Shown here one piece after another: positions 18,407 to 27,046 of a DNA stretch of 64,000 bases. The position numbers were made by a program, and so were the translations under genes. The notes under the pieces were generated by a model. That model searched no databases, had not been told where the DNA came from, and saw nothing but the letters and a program-made list of their open reading frames with translations. Every line of letters starts with the position of its first letter. Within the stretch, counting starts at the first letter, position 1. Source of the DNA: Halosegnis marinus (GTDB taxonomy: Archaea > Halobacteriota > Halobacteria > Halobacteriales > Haloarculaceae); NCBI RefSeq assembly GCF_029338355.1, contig NZ_CP119802.1, positions 1,674,001 through 1,738,000 of the forward strand, in the 5' to 3' direction.

Positions 18407-18890
18407 GGTTCTCCCCCGTCCGCGACCGTCCTCACCGCCGCATCGAGCCGGTCGTTTCGGGATGGTTTCCCCACAGGCTATGGGGGCTTACCCATGCAGT
18501 CGTTCAGCCCATCCGACAGTCGCTCGCGAACGCTAAACGGGCCGTTCTCCGGATTCGGGCCCGTTGCCCCTGGAATACACGCTCGGCCTACTGTGTGTCG
18601 TGTGTCCCGTAATGCTGGCCTACCGTCACGAGGTGTCGCGCTTTGGGTTTGTGCAGCGGTTCGTGGGTCGTCGCTGAAGAGTGTGTTCGAGGCTCTTCCC
18701 AGGCGTGGTCCTGCTTGCAGGAAGCTCACAGACCCCACAGACGTGGCCACAGCCGGCGACTGCGCCTCGGGGTCCCCCGAGCATGGGACAGACGACTCGG
18801 CTACAGACCAGCGTGTGGCGACGCAGCGAGGGAGGGATATCGCGACCGTATCGGCGGAGGGACTCGGTGTCGGGGACCGACGGTGACTGC
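18407..18890. other. Intergenic spacer with hairpins, no confident gene
   Basis: About 480 bases. The first part holds overlapping inverted repeats: CCCCA at 18469-18473 with TGGGG at 18481-18485, and TGGG at 18481-18484 with CCCA at 18491-18494. Open frames here have biased, non-acidic products. The base composition starts to fall in this stretch. It may hold the promoter and leader of the vWA gene, a small RNA, or remnants of an older insertion. Confidence 0.35.
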
Positions 18891-19475
18891 TCAGCCGTCG
18901 ACAGGGCTCTGTTCGATGTCCTGCAGTACGCGCTCGAAGGTGGCCGCACCCATCCCGTCGACCGCGGTGTCGGCCTGTTCGGACAGCGTTTCGAACCGCT
19001 CGACGAGGTCGGCGTACTCGCTGCTCTCCTCGCGTTGTGCCGGGGTGAGTTCGGCCTCGAGCGCCGCTCGTTTCTGCCCGAGCGCGAACAGCTCCTGTGT
19101 GATGCTATCGTGTTGTGCGACCTCGCCCAGCCGGTCGACCACCTCGGTCAGGTCCGCGGGCGTGACCGGCTTCGTGAGATACGCGTCGAACGGCATGTCG
19201 ACGATGTCTTCGTCGGGGTCAACGGCGGTCACCATCGCCACTTTACACTCGACGCCCCGCTCGCGGATGACTTCGAGCACTTTGTCCCCATGCATCCGCG
19301 GCATCATCCGGTCGAGCAGGACGATGTCGACATCGTCGTCGAGCTGGTCAAGCGCCGCCTCGCCCCCCGTGGCCGTTCGGGTGTCGTAGCTGTCGTCAAT
19401 GGCGAGCCGATAGCTCTCCAAAGCCTGTTGGTTGTCATCGACGAGCAGGACCGTCTGCCGGTGCTCAGTGTTCAT
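18891..19475 (-). CDS. HalX-domain response regulator (second copy)
   Basis: A 194-residue receiver plus HalX protein, paralogous to the one at 15781-16362. REC features: acidic pair DD at 13-14, phospho-acceptor D55 (IVLLDRMMPRMHG), T83, and K102 (YLTKPVTPADL). The C-terminal helical HalX segment covers about residues 120-190. The two paralogues share the DMPFDxYLxKPVT signature. The ATG at 19475 is preferred over an in-frame GTG at 19487. No partner kinase is nearby. It is divergent from the orc1/cdc6 gene; the 288 nt between hold AT-rich promoter-like sequence. Confidence 0.9.
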   Translation of the reverse strand: MNTEHRQTVLLVDDNQQALESYRLAIDDSYDTRTATGGEAALDQLDDDVDIVLLDRMMPRMHGDKVLEVIRERGVECKVAMVTAVDPDEDIVDMPFDAYLTKPVTPADLTEVVDRLGEVAQHDSITQELFALGQKRAALEAELTPAQREESSEYADLVERFETLSEQADTAVDGMGAATFERVLQDIEQSPVDG

Positions 19476-19763
19476 AGTATGTCCCACCCTGATTCATTTT
19501 ACCTTGTCCATCAGAAGTGAAAAGCGGTGGGCTTGCATACCAGCAATACTGTTTTTGCACTGACTACTTCACCGTCTCTGTGCTGATAGAGTCGTCTCGC
19601 ATCGGCCAATCCGGCCCCTTCGGCGAGCCATATGAGGTGTGGCGGTGCCCGTTGGTGCCGCGCTCGACGGGTATAGCGTCACAGTGGTAGTCGCTGCCAG
19701 GAGTTATATTTGACCACACATATACACTCGTAGTTCCGCTGGAACGCGTGCTAGATTCACCCC
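19476..19763. promoter_or_regulatory. Divergent regulatory region with ORB-like palindrome upstream of orc1/cdc6
   Basis: An AT-rich 288-nt interval. Before the orc1/cdc6 gene there is a TATA-like TTATATTT around 19704-19711 and, further on, GTTCC-GCT-GGAAC at 19733-19745, a perfect 5-bp inverted repeat with a 3-nt spacer. Its core resembles haloarchaeal origin recognition boxes (TTCCAnTGGAAA-type), but only one copy is visible and no G-string follows. It may serve autoregulation or origin recognition. Confidence 0.45.
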
Positions 19764-20999
19764 ATGACCGACTACGACGACCTCTTCGCGGAGACGGCGC
19801 CTGACGGCAGTGTCTTCGCCGAGAAACGAGCGCTAGACCCGTTACGGCCGCCTGAAACGATTCGAGGCCGCGACGAACACCAACACGCGATCGCCGAACT
19901 CCTCAATGGCGTGACGGAGGGGTATCTGCCCCCGACGGTCACGATCCACGGCCCGCCGGGGACCGGTAAGACGGTGACGACACGGCGGGTGTGTCAGGAG
20001 TTTGCGGCTCGCCACGACGATGTCGCGGTTGAGTACGTGAATCTCAAGGAGTGTCGGTCGCTGTTTAGTGCCGCCCGCGAGATTCATCTTGAACTGACGG
20101 GTGAAACCGTTGGAGCGTACGAGGGGCTGGATGGAGCGTTCGCTGGTATCTGGGCCGCGTTGGACGAGTATCCCGAGTGGACGGTGCTGCTCCTCGACGA
20201 GATCGACCACATCAAACAGGATGCGAACTACGATCCCTCGGAGTTCCTCTATCGGCTGTTACGCGGCGAAGGAAAGCTGAAACGCGATATCCAGCTGTCG
20301 GCGTGGCTCATCAGCAACGAGTTGCTGGAGGTGGATCTGCGCTTGGATAGTCGCGTCGAGAGTGCGATGAGCGACGAAGCGGTGTTCTTCGGACCGTATC
20401 AGCACAGCGACTTGGAGCGAGTCGTTGGCCCGCAGTTGGACGCAGCGTTCCGGGACGAGACACTGCCTGCTGCGGTGCGTGAGTACGGGATTTCCGAAGC
20501 TGCTCGGCGGTGGGGAGATGCCCGAAAGACGCTGCGCTTGTTCCGTCGTGCTGGCGAAGCAGCGACTGAGCGAGAACTGCCGGCGGTGACGCGTGAGTGT
20601 ATCGACGCGAACCTTGAGGCGACCGACGCCGAGGATGTCAAGCAGAAACTGCTCAATCTACCGTTCAACCACTTCATGGTGATTGCTAGTACCACCCTGG
20701 GGAAAGACGAAGACACGGGGGAGATTTACCAACCCGTCACCACGAATCAGATTGCTATGCGAATGCAGAGTGATGATCTCCCGGAAGATGTCCACTTGTC
20801 GGACCGGGCGATTCGGGAGGTCATTCGTGACCTGCTGACGATGGGGCTGGTCGAAACATGGATTGAGTCACGCGGGCGTGACGGCCGTGTCAAGCAAATC
20901 GAAACAACATTTGATCCGCAATGGATACGGGACATCCTTGGTCGGTATCTCCAAAATACGCCGCACCTGGAACTTGAGACTCTTTTGAACGACAAATAA
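19764..20999 (+). CDS. cdc6: Orc1/Cdc6 family replication initiator
   Basis: A 411-residue AAA+ ATPase with a C-terminal winged helix. Walker A is GPPGTGKT at residues 63-70, Walker B LLLDEID at 142-148, and sensor-2 motif SEAARRWGDARKTLRLFRRAG sits near 245-265. The winged-helix domain (about 295-405) includes TTNQIAMRMQSDDLP and LSDRAIREVIRDLLTMGLVE. Orc1/Cdc6 proteins bind origin boxes and load the replicative helicase. The lower GC and the neighbouring small regulators suggest a plasmid- or virus-derived paralogue rather than the main chromosomal initiator. The start ATG is about 20 nt after the ORB-like palindrome. Confidence 0.93.
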   Translation: MTDYDDLFAETAPDGSVFAEKRALDPLRPPETIRGRDEHQHAIAELLNGVTEGYLPPTVTIHGPPGTGKTVTTRRVCQEFAARHDDVAVEYVNLKECRSLFSAAREIHLELTGETVGAYEGLDGAFAGIWAALDEYPEWTVLLLDEIDHIKQDANYDPSEFLYRLLRGEGKLKRDIQLSAWLISNELLEVDLRLDSRVESAMSDEAVFFGPYQHSDLERVVGPQLDAAFRDETLPAAVREYGISEAARRWGDARKTLRLFRRAGEAATERELPAVTRECIDANLEATDAEDVKQKLLNLPFNHFMVIASTTLGKDEDTGEIYQPVTTNQIAMRMQSDDLPEDVHLSDRAIREVIRDLLTMGLVETWIESRGRDGRVKQIETTFDPQWIRDILGRYLQNTPHLELETLLNDK

Positions 21000-21196
21000 A
21001 TGCAAGATGTGGAGGGGTAGCGCCTAACCGTTGATTGACAGAGGACTTCTCTTAGGGACTTCTAAGTTGGAGACGTTATGTGATGCCAGCAAGTTCCTCC
21101 TCAGTAGTGCGAATAGGGGTACTGTCTATATCCTCTGTCGATTTTGAAATCCGAGCGCTACAGGTGCAGTGCAACATGCATACTGAATATCTGATC

Positions 21197-21409
21197 TCAG
21201 TTGATAGTGCCGTTGTACTCTTCAGCTAGCTCATAGACCCCTCTCCCAATGTTGTCCACTATCCCGTGTTCTCTAAGCCGAGTTAGCCGATTCTGAATAT
21301 ACTGTCTCGAATAACCAAGTTCATCTGCCAAGTTAGCCGGTAGGTTCCGGCCCTCCCGTAGGGCCGCTATGATTTTCTTATCTGCGTCATTCAAATCGAT
21401 ATTCCCCAT
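21197..21409 (-). CDS. Small winged-helix repressor (phiH1-repressor-like)
   Basis: A 70-residue protein that is one winged helix: NDADKKIIAALREGRNLPANL, recognition helix LGYSRQYIQNRLTRLREHG, and wing IVDNIGRGVYEL. Size and pattern match phage phiH1-type and other small haloarchaeal mobile-element repressors. It is transcribed away from the three small genes to its right. An AT-rich TATA-like element (minus-strand TAAAATA, about 21434-21440) sits 26-28 nt before the ATG, consistent with a leaderless mRNA. Likely target: the divergent operon, through the palindrome at 21473-21485. Confidence 0.8.
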   Translation of the reverse strand: MGNIDLNDADKKIIAALREGRNLPANLADELGYSRQYIQNRLTRLREHGIVDNIGRGVYELAEEYNGTIN

Positions 21410-21430
21410 TGTCGTAGCGGTTCAACTGGA

Positions 21431-21485
21431 GCTATTTTACTGTTGGCTGAATCGTCGAGGATTTGTTTGCTATAGTAGCTTACTA
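21431..21485. promoter_or_regulatory. Repressor promoter and operator-like palindrome
   Basis: Minus-strand TATA element TAAAATA (21434-21440) correctly spaced for leaderless transcription from 21409. Upstream of it lies TAGTA-GCT-TACTA (21473-21485), a perfect inverted repeat with 5-bp arms, between the repressor and the divergent small-gene operon. It is a candidate repressor binding site. Confidence 0.45.
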
Positions 21486-21590
21486 CCACAAACATTATCG
21501 TCGCTCAGGTGTATCTCAAAAACAGAAGCACGGGACAAGACTTGGACGGTGTTGGTACCACCGCCCGTGCCTCTGTAGGTGACAGAAGCA

Positions 21591-21737
21591 ATGACAACTA
21601 CGACTTCACAGCCTGAAAAGGCTACCGAGCGTACTGAGTGCGAAGACGACCGATGCGACGGTCCAACTGGTGAGACGCTGCCCTGTTTCGCGTGTTTTGA
21701 TCCAGATTGGACATACGACCGGGGGACGACCAAATGA
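21591..21737 (+). CDS. 48-residue cysteine-rich microprotein
   Basis: An acidic 48-residue frame starting MTTTTSQPEKATERTECE. It contains four cysteines in C-x4-C and C-x2-C arrangement (ECEDDRCD; LPCFACFDPDW), which looks like a small zinc-binding fold. Its stop overlaps the start of the next gene (ATGA at 21734-21737), so the pair is probably translationally coupled. Small zinc-finger proteins of this type are common in haloarchaeal mobile elements. The operon reads away from the repressor. No function can be assigned. Confidence 0.65.
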   Translation: MTTTTSQPEKATERTECEDDRCDGPTGETLPCFACFDPDWTYDRGTTK

Positions 21738-22138
21738 CCGACGAACTGTTACGCGACCGTGAGCGGCCCGGAGACACTCAGAACCGGCCACCAGAAACTG
21801 TCCAAGCGTCACCGCAGCAACTCCTGCGAGGGGCGTCGGTCGGGATGTCCCTTGGGCGTGTCGTCTGTCTTGAGTGTGGGGAAAGCCTCGAAGAAGGTCG
21901 TGCTGTGATGATTTATGGGTACCGAACGGCTGAGAGCCAAACGTGGACGCTCCGGCGGTGCTACTGTACAGCGTGTGCGCCGACTGCGATCGGTGACTCA
22001 ACGCTTGGTGTGGCGGAACTGTTGGTCCGCGCGTGGCTGGGAAGTCTGGCACTGCCGCGGACACGAACCCACGAGTTGTGCTTGACTGAGATTGAGGTCG
22101 TGGACTATCGGCAGCTCTCGGAGGGAAGTGATTCGTGA
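21734..22138 (+). CDS. Small zinc-ribbon-like protein
   Basis: A 134-residue protein with two CxxC-type knuckles: VVCLECGESLEEGRAV and RRCYCTACAPTAIG, separated by about 30 residues. That spacing suits a zinc ribbon. The N-terminus is charged and the C-terminus acidic. The ATG at 21734 overlaps the preceding stop; the frame extends 27 nt upstream (21707), but the overlap start is more credible. Its stop overlaps the GTG of the next gene (GTGA at 22135-22138). I do not recognise a named family. It probably acts with the two adjacent small genes of the orc1/cdc6 cassette. Confidence 0.75.
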   Translation: MTDELLRDRERPGDTQNRPPETVQASPQQLLRGASVGMSLGRVVCLECGESLEEGRAVMIYGYRTAESQTWTLRRCYCTACAPTAIGDSTLGVAELLVRAWLGSLALPRTRTHELCLTEIEVVDYRQLSEGSDS

Positions 22139-22743
22139 CCGAGAAACAGGCGCTCAGTGAGCGCGTTACTGACTTGGAGGCGACCGTGGAGGGGCTTGAA
22201 GCGCGGCTTGAGGGGGCGACGAATCGCGATATCCCGCTGCTGAAGGGAACCGTTCGGGCCGTCGTTGGTGCCGATATCGATGCAATCGGCGAGTTGCCTG
22301 ATGCCGGGCGTGCGTTTCATCGCGAGGTGGCAACGCTCGGCGAGCGCGTGGCCACGGTTGAAGAGCAGGTCGCGGCGTTCGGTGACGTTGATGCTGCGAA
22401 GACGACGAAAGCCCAGAAGCTTGCGGCGATTTGTGCCTTCGCACAGAACAAACAGCACAGTCAATCTACGACGGTGGCGGTGACGGCCGCCGATATTCGT
22501 GGCTGTGTCGGGGTATCTCGTCGATACGCCTACGAGTTGATTGATGATGCCGCGGCGGAGATTGATGGTGCTCGCGTTCGCGAGGCCACCAGTGGTCAAT
22601 CCGGCGGTGCGCCGAAAAAGAAGGCACTGCTCGTCGATTGTGAGCAAGTACGCACTGGTGATGATGGTGTGAACCAGTTCACCACAGGTGGACGTGACGA
22701 CGAGGGGGCTCAGACGGGGACGTCGATGTCGGAGGTAAGCTAA
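22135..22743 (+). CDS. Coiled-coil plus winged-helix DNA-binding-like protein
   Basis: A 202-residue protein, third in the coupled series. Residues 1-90 are heptad-rich coiled coil (ERVTDLEATVEGLEARLEG; GERVATVEEQVAAFG). Residues about 95-165 look like a helix-turn-helix module (AAKTTKAQKLAAICAFAQN; VTAADIRGCVGVSRRYAYELI). The tail is acidic. The GTG at 22135 is chosen from the four-base overlap with the upstream stop. It may be a plasmid or virus replication, partition or regulatory protein. Confidence 0.7.
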   Translation: MTEKQALSERVTDLEATVEGLEARLEGATNRDIPLLKGTVRAVVGADIDAIGELPDAGRAFHREVATLGERVATVEEQVAAFGDVDAAKTTKAQKLAAICAFAQNKQHSQSTTVAVTAADIRGCVGVSRRYAYELIDDAAAEIDGARVREATSGQSGGAPKKKALLVDCEQVRTGDDGVNQFTTGGRDDEGAQTGTSMSEVS

Positions 22744-23007
22744 TCTAATTCGGCGCGTTTCAATTCTGAACGGCGGCCGTGGATGCAATGGTTGGTTACT
22801 CGGTGGTGTGCTCGGAACGACGCTCAGCGACACTAGATATCGACCGTTCTAGAAGGCACACACTGTTTCGTGGCGTGATGAACTGGTTCACAACGGACTG
22901 TCGCTGCGGGTGCTGCCGACACTTCTAAATCGATACTACTGCCGCAGCTGCCGTCTCTGGACGAACCGAGTCCAAGCAATTATGTCTGCGTCAGTCAGTC
23001 TCCGCAT
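22744..23007. other. Intergenic spacer at the cassette/glycan island junction
   Basis: About 260 bases of mixed composition between the orc1/cdc6 cassette and the first sugar gene. I see no intact gene, repeat boundary or attachment site. Short translated matches to transposases could not be confirmed by eye. Confidence 0.4.
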
Positions 23008-23469
23008 ATGCTCACGGACTGGATCGCTCCCGACGACTGGCAGACGGTTGTTGCGAACGTGCCGATTGTCTCCGTTGATTTACTTGTTCGATATGAGGAT
23101 GGGCTTCTCTTCGGCAAACGGACGAACAAGCCCGCATAGGGGTATTGGTTCCCGCCTGGTGGTCGGGTCCGGAAGGGTGAGACGAGAGACGAGGCTGTCC
23201 ACCGAGTCGCTTCTGAAGAACTTGGGCTAGAGGTGGACATCGTCGAATCGCTCGGCGCGTTCGAACACATCTACCAGACGGCAGATGTTCCTGATGCCGG
23301 CAGGAAGCACTACCTCGCAAACGGATATGTGGTTGACGTGACTGGCGGTGAACTCACGCTTGACGACCAACACGAATCGGTTCGACCATTCACCACGCCA
23401 CCGGAGCCGCTACACACGAACGTACGGGCGTACTTAGAGGCAGCTGACAGCCTCTCACAGTGGCCGTAA
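23008..23469 (+). pseudogene. GDP-mannose mannosyl hydrolase-like Nudix gene, interrupted by a TAG
   Basis: Reading from ATG 23008, the frame is a complete Nudix hydrolase of about 153 codons with one TAG at codon 44 (23137-23139). Before it: VPIVSVDLLVRYEDGLLFGK and RTNKPA. After it: GYWFPPGGRVRKGETRDEAVH, then ASEELGL. The Nudix box lacks the Glu after Arg, a deviation typical of GDP-mannose mannosyl hydrolases, which also carry the RxNxPAxGxWFxPGG context. The residue lost is normally Gln or Lys, so a CAG-to-TAG or AAG-to-TAG change explains it. The 3' part is otherwise undisturbed, so the mutation is recent or a sequencing error. Confidence 0.8.
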
Positions 23470-23479
23470 GAAGGCCGAG

Positions 23480-24439
23480 CTATTCGTGTAGGTCGTCCCG
23501 GTTCGCTTCGTACCACTCGATTGTCTCCTTGAGCCCCTCACGGAACCGGGTGGAGGCCTCCCAATCAAACCGTGTTTTCGCCCGTGACGTGTCGAGTTTC
23601 CGGCGCGGTTGCCCGTCCGGCTTGGAGGTGTCCCACTCGATGTCGCCGCCGAAGTCGGTCATCTCGGCGATCATGTTGACGAGCCCGCGAATCGATATCT
23701 CCTCACCGCTGCCGAGGTTCACTGGATCAGACGAGTCATATCGCTCGGTTGCGTCGAGAATTCCGTCAGCTGCGTCTTCCACGTAGAGGAATTCACGGGT
23801 GGGTTCTCCGGTGCCCCACGCTGTGATGGTATCATCACCGCGCTCGCGTGCCTCAATGCACTTCCGGATGATTGCGGGAATGACGTGAGATGTTTCGAGG
23901 TCGAAGTCATCACGCGGTCCGTACAGGTTCACCGGAAGCAAATAGATACTGTTGAACCCCCACTGTTCTCGATAGGCCTTCGATTGGGTGAGCAGCGCTT
24001 TCTTCGCGATTCCGTACGGCGCGTTCGTCTCCTCTGGATACCCGTCGAACAGGTCTTCTTCGGAGAACGGGACCTCCGTGTGTTTCGGATACGCGCAGAT
24101 CGTCCCGAGGATGCTGAACTTGTCGACGCCGTACTGCCGGGCCTGTTCAAGGAGCTCAACGCCCATGATAGCGTTATCATAAAAGTAGCGCCCGGGGTTG
24201 GCCGCGTTCGCGCCGATGCCGCCAACGGTTGCTGCGAGATGGATGACGGTATCAGCGCCGGAATCCTCGAACGCTCGTTGGATTTCATCGCGGTTACGGA
24301 GATCGTACTCGTCGCTCCGCGGCACGAAGATTTCGACCGCGTCGTTCCGATGTCGCAACTCCTCGACGAAATGGCTCCCGAGGAAGCCCGCGCCCCCGGT
24401 AACCATGACTGTCTTGTCTGTCCAATAATCGTATGTCAT
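23480..24439 (-). CDS. fcl: GDP-L-fucose synthase-like epimerase/reductase
   Basis: A 319-residue extended short-chain dehydrogenase/reductase. The NAD(P)-binding motif is [12 protein letters not shown] near residues 13-24. Fcl landmarks: [44 protein letters not shown] with the catalytic Tyr-Lys pair, and [26 protein letters not shown]-fucose synthase converts GDP-4-keto-6-deoxymannose to GDP-L-fucose or a related sugar. The ATG at 24439 overlaps the stop of the upstream dehydratase (ATGA), so the two steps are translationally coupled. A neighbouring GDP-mannose hydrolase remnant fits a GDP-sugar pathway. Product stereochemistry cannot be told from the sequence. Confidence 0.85.
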   Translation of the reverse strand: MTYDYWTDKTVMVTGGAGFLGSHFVEELRHRNDAVEIFVPRSDEYDLRNRDEIQRAFEDSGADTVIHLAATVGGIGANAANPGRYFYDNAIMGVELLEQARQYGVDKFSILGTICAYPKHTEVPFSEEDLFDGYPEETNAPYGIAKKALLTQSKAYREQWGFNSIYLLPVNLYGPRDDFDLETSHVIPAIIRKCIEARERGDDTITAWGTGEPTREFLYVEDAADGILDATERYDSSDPVNLGSGEEISIRGLVNMIAEMTDFGGDIEWDTSKPDGQPRRKLDTSRAKTRFDWEASTRFREGLKETIEWYEANRDDLHE

Positions 24440-25497
24440 CGCCAATCAACGCGCCCGCCCCACTTTTCAGGATTGTTCGCGTACCATTCGATCGTCCGGC
24501 GTGCACCTTCGCGCCACTCGACCTCGGGTTCCCAACCGGTTTCTTCGTTAAGTTTCTCGTAGCCGACGAGCAACTCTTCGACGTCGCTGTCGCCGGGCCG
24601 GAAGCGATTCTCTCGCTGGACGATTTTAGGGTTATCCCAATGGCCTTCCTCGCTGCCGACCTCCAGCAGCAGGTTTGCCCACTCGCGCATGGAGATGTTC
24701 TCGCCGTATCCGTAAACGTACTCTTCGCCAGGCCGTCCTTCAACAGCAACGTGGAGGTGACCGCGAACTCCATCTTCGACGAAACACATGTCACGCTTCG
24801 GCGTGAGATTACCGAGTTCGACGATATCGCGCTCGAGTGCTTGGGTAATGATTGTTCCTGTGATGTAGCGGGGGTTCTGCCTTGGTCCGTAGTTGTTGAA
24901 CATTCTGGTCGTGACGCCGGGGAGTCCGTAGGCGTCATGATAGTTCATTGTGAGGAAGTCCGCCGCAAGCTTTGAGGTGGCGTAGACTGAGGTCGGGTTG
25001 ACTGGGGACCGTTCACTGAGGATGACGCGACCATCCTCTTCGTACTCATGCTTGTCCTCCATCTGTCGGTCGACGTTACCGTATTCCTCGGACGTTCCTG
25101 CAGTGTCGAACTTGTCGATATCGATATCAAGATCGACGATTGATTGGAGGAGGTTTAGCGTGCCAGTGACGTTCGTATCGATTGTCTCGTAGGGACGGTC
25201 CCAGGACTCCCCGACGTGGGCCTGGGCGGCGAGGTGGAATACGAGAGTGTCTGAGTACTCCCGCATCGCTTTTAGTGCCTCCGAGACGGAGTGTTTATCC
25301 CGGAGATCACCACGGTGAATGGTGAGGTCATCCTGCAGGTGGCGGATATTTCGGAGTTCGCCGCTGGAGGTGGCGCGGACGAACACATGGACGTTCGCGC
25401 CTGCATGGAGCAGCCTCTCGGTCAGATGCGAGCCGACGAAACCGTCTGCCCCAGTGACGAAGACCGGTCGGCCCTCGAGACGTGCCTGGATATTCAT
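24436..25497 (-). CDS. NAD-dependent sugar-nucleotide dehydratase/epimerase (GDP-mannose 4,6-dehydratase-like)
   Basis: A 353-residue extended short-chain dehydrogenase with [38 protein letters not shown] and the YATSKLAAD catalytic Tyr-Lys region. Position next to fcl suggests the 4,6-dehydratase that supplies its substrate. However, the middle of the protein ([22 protein letters not shown]) is closer to the RmlB/UDP-sugar dehydratase branch than to canonical GMD, so the nucleotide-sugar is uncertain. The ATG at 25497 begins just before the Rossmann fold; a longer frame to 25572 adds unlikely residues. Confidence 0.75.
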   Translation of the reverse strand: MNIQARLEGRPVFVTGADGFVGSHLTERLLHAGANVHVFVRATSSGELRNIRHLQDDLTIHRGDLRDKHSVSEALKAMREYSDTLVFHLAAQAHVGESWDRPYETIDTNVTGTLNLLQSIVDLDIDIDKFDTAGTSEEYGNVDRQMEDKHEYEEDGRVILSERSPVNPTSVYATSKLAADFLTMNYHDAYGLPGVTTRMFNNYGPRQNPRYITGTIITQALERDIVELGNLTPKRDMCFVEDGVRGHLHVAVEGRPGEEYVYGYGENISMREWANLLLEVGSEEGHWDNPKIVQRENRFRPGDSDVEELLVGYEKLNEETGWEPEVEWREGARRTIEWYANNPEKWGGRVDWR

Positions 25498-26088
25498 CTG
25501 GTATGTGGTGTTATCTGTCGTGTGTGACTTCAAACGATTGCTTTCGCCGTGTCCGAGTCTCAACCGTTCCAAATCAATGAGGATGGGAACTCAACAGTTG
25601 ATTTCTTGTGTGGCGCTCAGCTCTTCACCTATGAGTATGGGCGCTGTGGACGGACCGGGCCCTGAGGCTGTCTAGCGGGCATCGTTGGCTTCGTCGCCGG
25701 GGTATCATATCGGAGGATATCAAGGAAAGAAATCGATATGGAGCGCCTAATCGCCGTCGAACTTTTCTTTCTATCGAATATTTGGACGTACTGTGTGCCT
25801 GTATGCTTGTAGTACACCTCGATCTGCTCGTCTTAGTAATAACATCTGATTCCGGACGTTCGACGGACACAAACTCAGACGCTAGGTTGCCCAACACCGG
25901 CCCTCTGTAGTGTCAGCCGACGGTGAAGCTGAGTGGGCGTAATCTCGAGGAACTATTGGCCGGATACAATAGACCGAACAAGCGAGTAAAACTCGATTCC
26001 GGACACCACAACGGAGAAGTCCAGAGTGACCGATCCCGTGGTGCGCCGAGATCACGGAACTCTGGACCGTGCGTGTGGATGACCTTGA
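25498..26088. other. Long lower-GC intergenic region, no gene recognised
   Basis: About 590 bases between the dehydratase start and the end of the methyltransferase gene. It should hold the dehydratase promoter. Open frames on both strands give non-acidic, unrecognisable products. The sequence is AT-richer than the chromosome on either side of the island. It may be a decayed gene of the variable island. Confidence 0.45.
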
Positions 26089-26922
26089 CTACTGTAGAAC
26101 GCCGATACCGAACCGATCGTCGACTCGTTCTTTTGACGGGGACAGTGCGTATTCGGTGTTCGGCCAGAACGCGACGCTGGCAAACGACGATTCGACGTAC
26201 GCTCTGAACACATTGTTGAAGCGACAATTGTCCGTAACGAGGAAGCCTCCCGGTTCCATGAACTCCGTCGCGGTTTCGAACTCGAACCGCATATGTTCGG
26301 CAGTATGCAAAGAGTCGTGGATGAATACGTCCGGCGTTTCTGTTTCTAAAACCGTTGGCAACAGTTCTTTCGCGTCTCCGAACTTTCGCGTCCAAGCGCC
26401 CTGGAGATACGGGGGGACAAGCCAACCAGCATCAACGTTCTCGATATCCGACGGAAGTCTCTCTTGATTGTTGATATCGATTGATATCAGCTCCCCGCAG
26501 CCGTTTTTACGCAGCGCAGCGAGGATATATGTCGCACTGAGCCCATCGTAAATGCCAGTTTCGACGACACACGTTGGCTCGGTGAGTCGGACCAGAACGT
26601 AGAGGAACTCACGCCAGTTGCTGTGCAAACCGTCAGGGCGTTCCCCTGTCCGCCTAAGCCCTGCGGTGAGCTCTTGCTCAACCCGGGTGTCTCCCCGTAT
26701 CTCTTCCCATACTGCGACTGCCTCGTCTTGCGAACAGTCGACGACCTGTGGAACAATCGTAACAATATCTTCCCAGTAGACTGTATTCTCGAGCGTGTAG
26801 AAGTGGTTGGTATTTCCCCGAACGACCTCGACCAGTCGTTTCGGCCTTCGTGCTGCCTCTTGAACGAGTCCGATAGGCCCGTAACGGTCGTACAGATTTC
26901 GGAGATGAACAATCCGATTCAT
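26089..26922 (-). CDS. Class I SAM-dependent methyltransferase
   Basis: A 277-residue protein with a charged N-terminal segment (residues 1-95) and a Rossmann-type methyltransferase domain: motif I VVETGIYDGLSATYILAAL, acidic loop SIDINNQERLPSD, a FGDAKELLP segment and VFIHDSLHTAEHMRFEFETA plus FMEPGGFLVTDN. The pattern fits Methyltransf_24/cephalosporin-hydroxylase-like enzymes found in polysaccharide clusters, where they methylate sugars. The ATG at 26922 (MNRIVHLRNLYDRYG) is preferred; it is about 38 nt from a minus-strand TTTATT box (26957-26962). It is divergent from the flippase gene. Confidence 0.85.
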   Translation of the reverse strand: MNRIVHLRNLYDRYGPIGLVQEAARRPKRLVEVVRGNTNHFYTLENTVYWEDIVTIVPQVVDCSQDEAVAVWEEIRGDTRVEQELTAGLRRTGERPDGLHSNWREFLYVLVRLTEPTCVVETGIYDGLSATYILAALRKNGCGELISIDINNQERLPSDIENVDAGWLVPPYLQGAWTRKFGDAKELLPTVLETETPDVFIHDSLHTAEHMRFEFETATEFMEPGGFLVTDNCRFNNVFRAYVESSFASVAFWPNTEYALSPSKERVDDRFGIGVLQ

Positions 26923-27046
26923 ACTGGATACTACACTGATGGCACGACCTCGCACGAATAAATCCGTTTGCTTCTCCTGACTCCTATTAGGACGTTTTTA
27001 TATCCCGGCCGAGTAAACGTTCAGCGTACCCGTTCTGGCTCAGTCG
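26923..27046. promoter_or_regulatory. Divergent promoter between methyltransferase and flippase genes
   Basis: Two TATA-like elements face opposite ways: minus-strand ATTTATTCG (about 26954-26963) for the methyltransferase, and plus-strand TTTTTATATCC (about 26995-27005) for the flippase at 27047. Spacing suits transcripts with leaders of about 10-18 nt. The minus element shares GAATAAAT with the two STT3-like gene promoters. Confidence 0.55.

Noticed and set aside
23137-23139. TAG read as pyrrolysine or programmed readthrough
   Set aside because: Haloarchaea are not known to decode TAG as pyrrolysine, and no recoding element is visible; a plain nonsense mutation is simpler.
25923-26207. Small frame in the gap next to the methyltransferase
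   Set aside because: No acidic bias or motif; part of it overlaps the methyltransferase end on the other strand.
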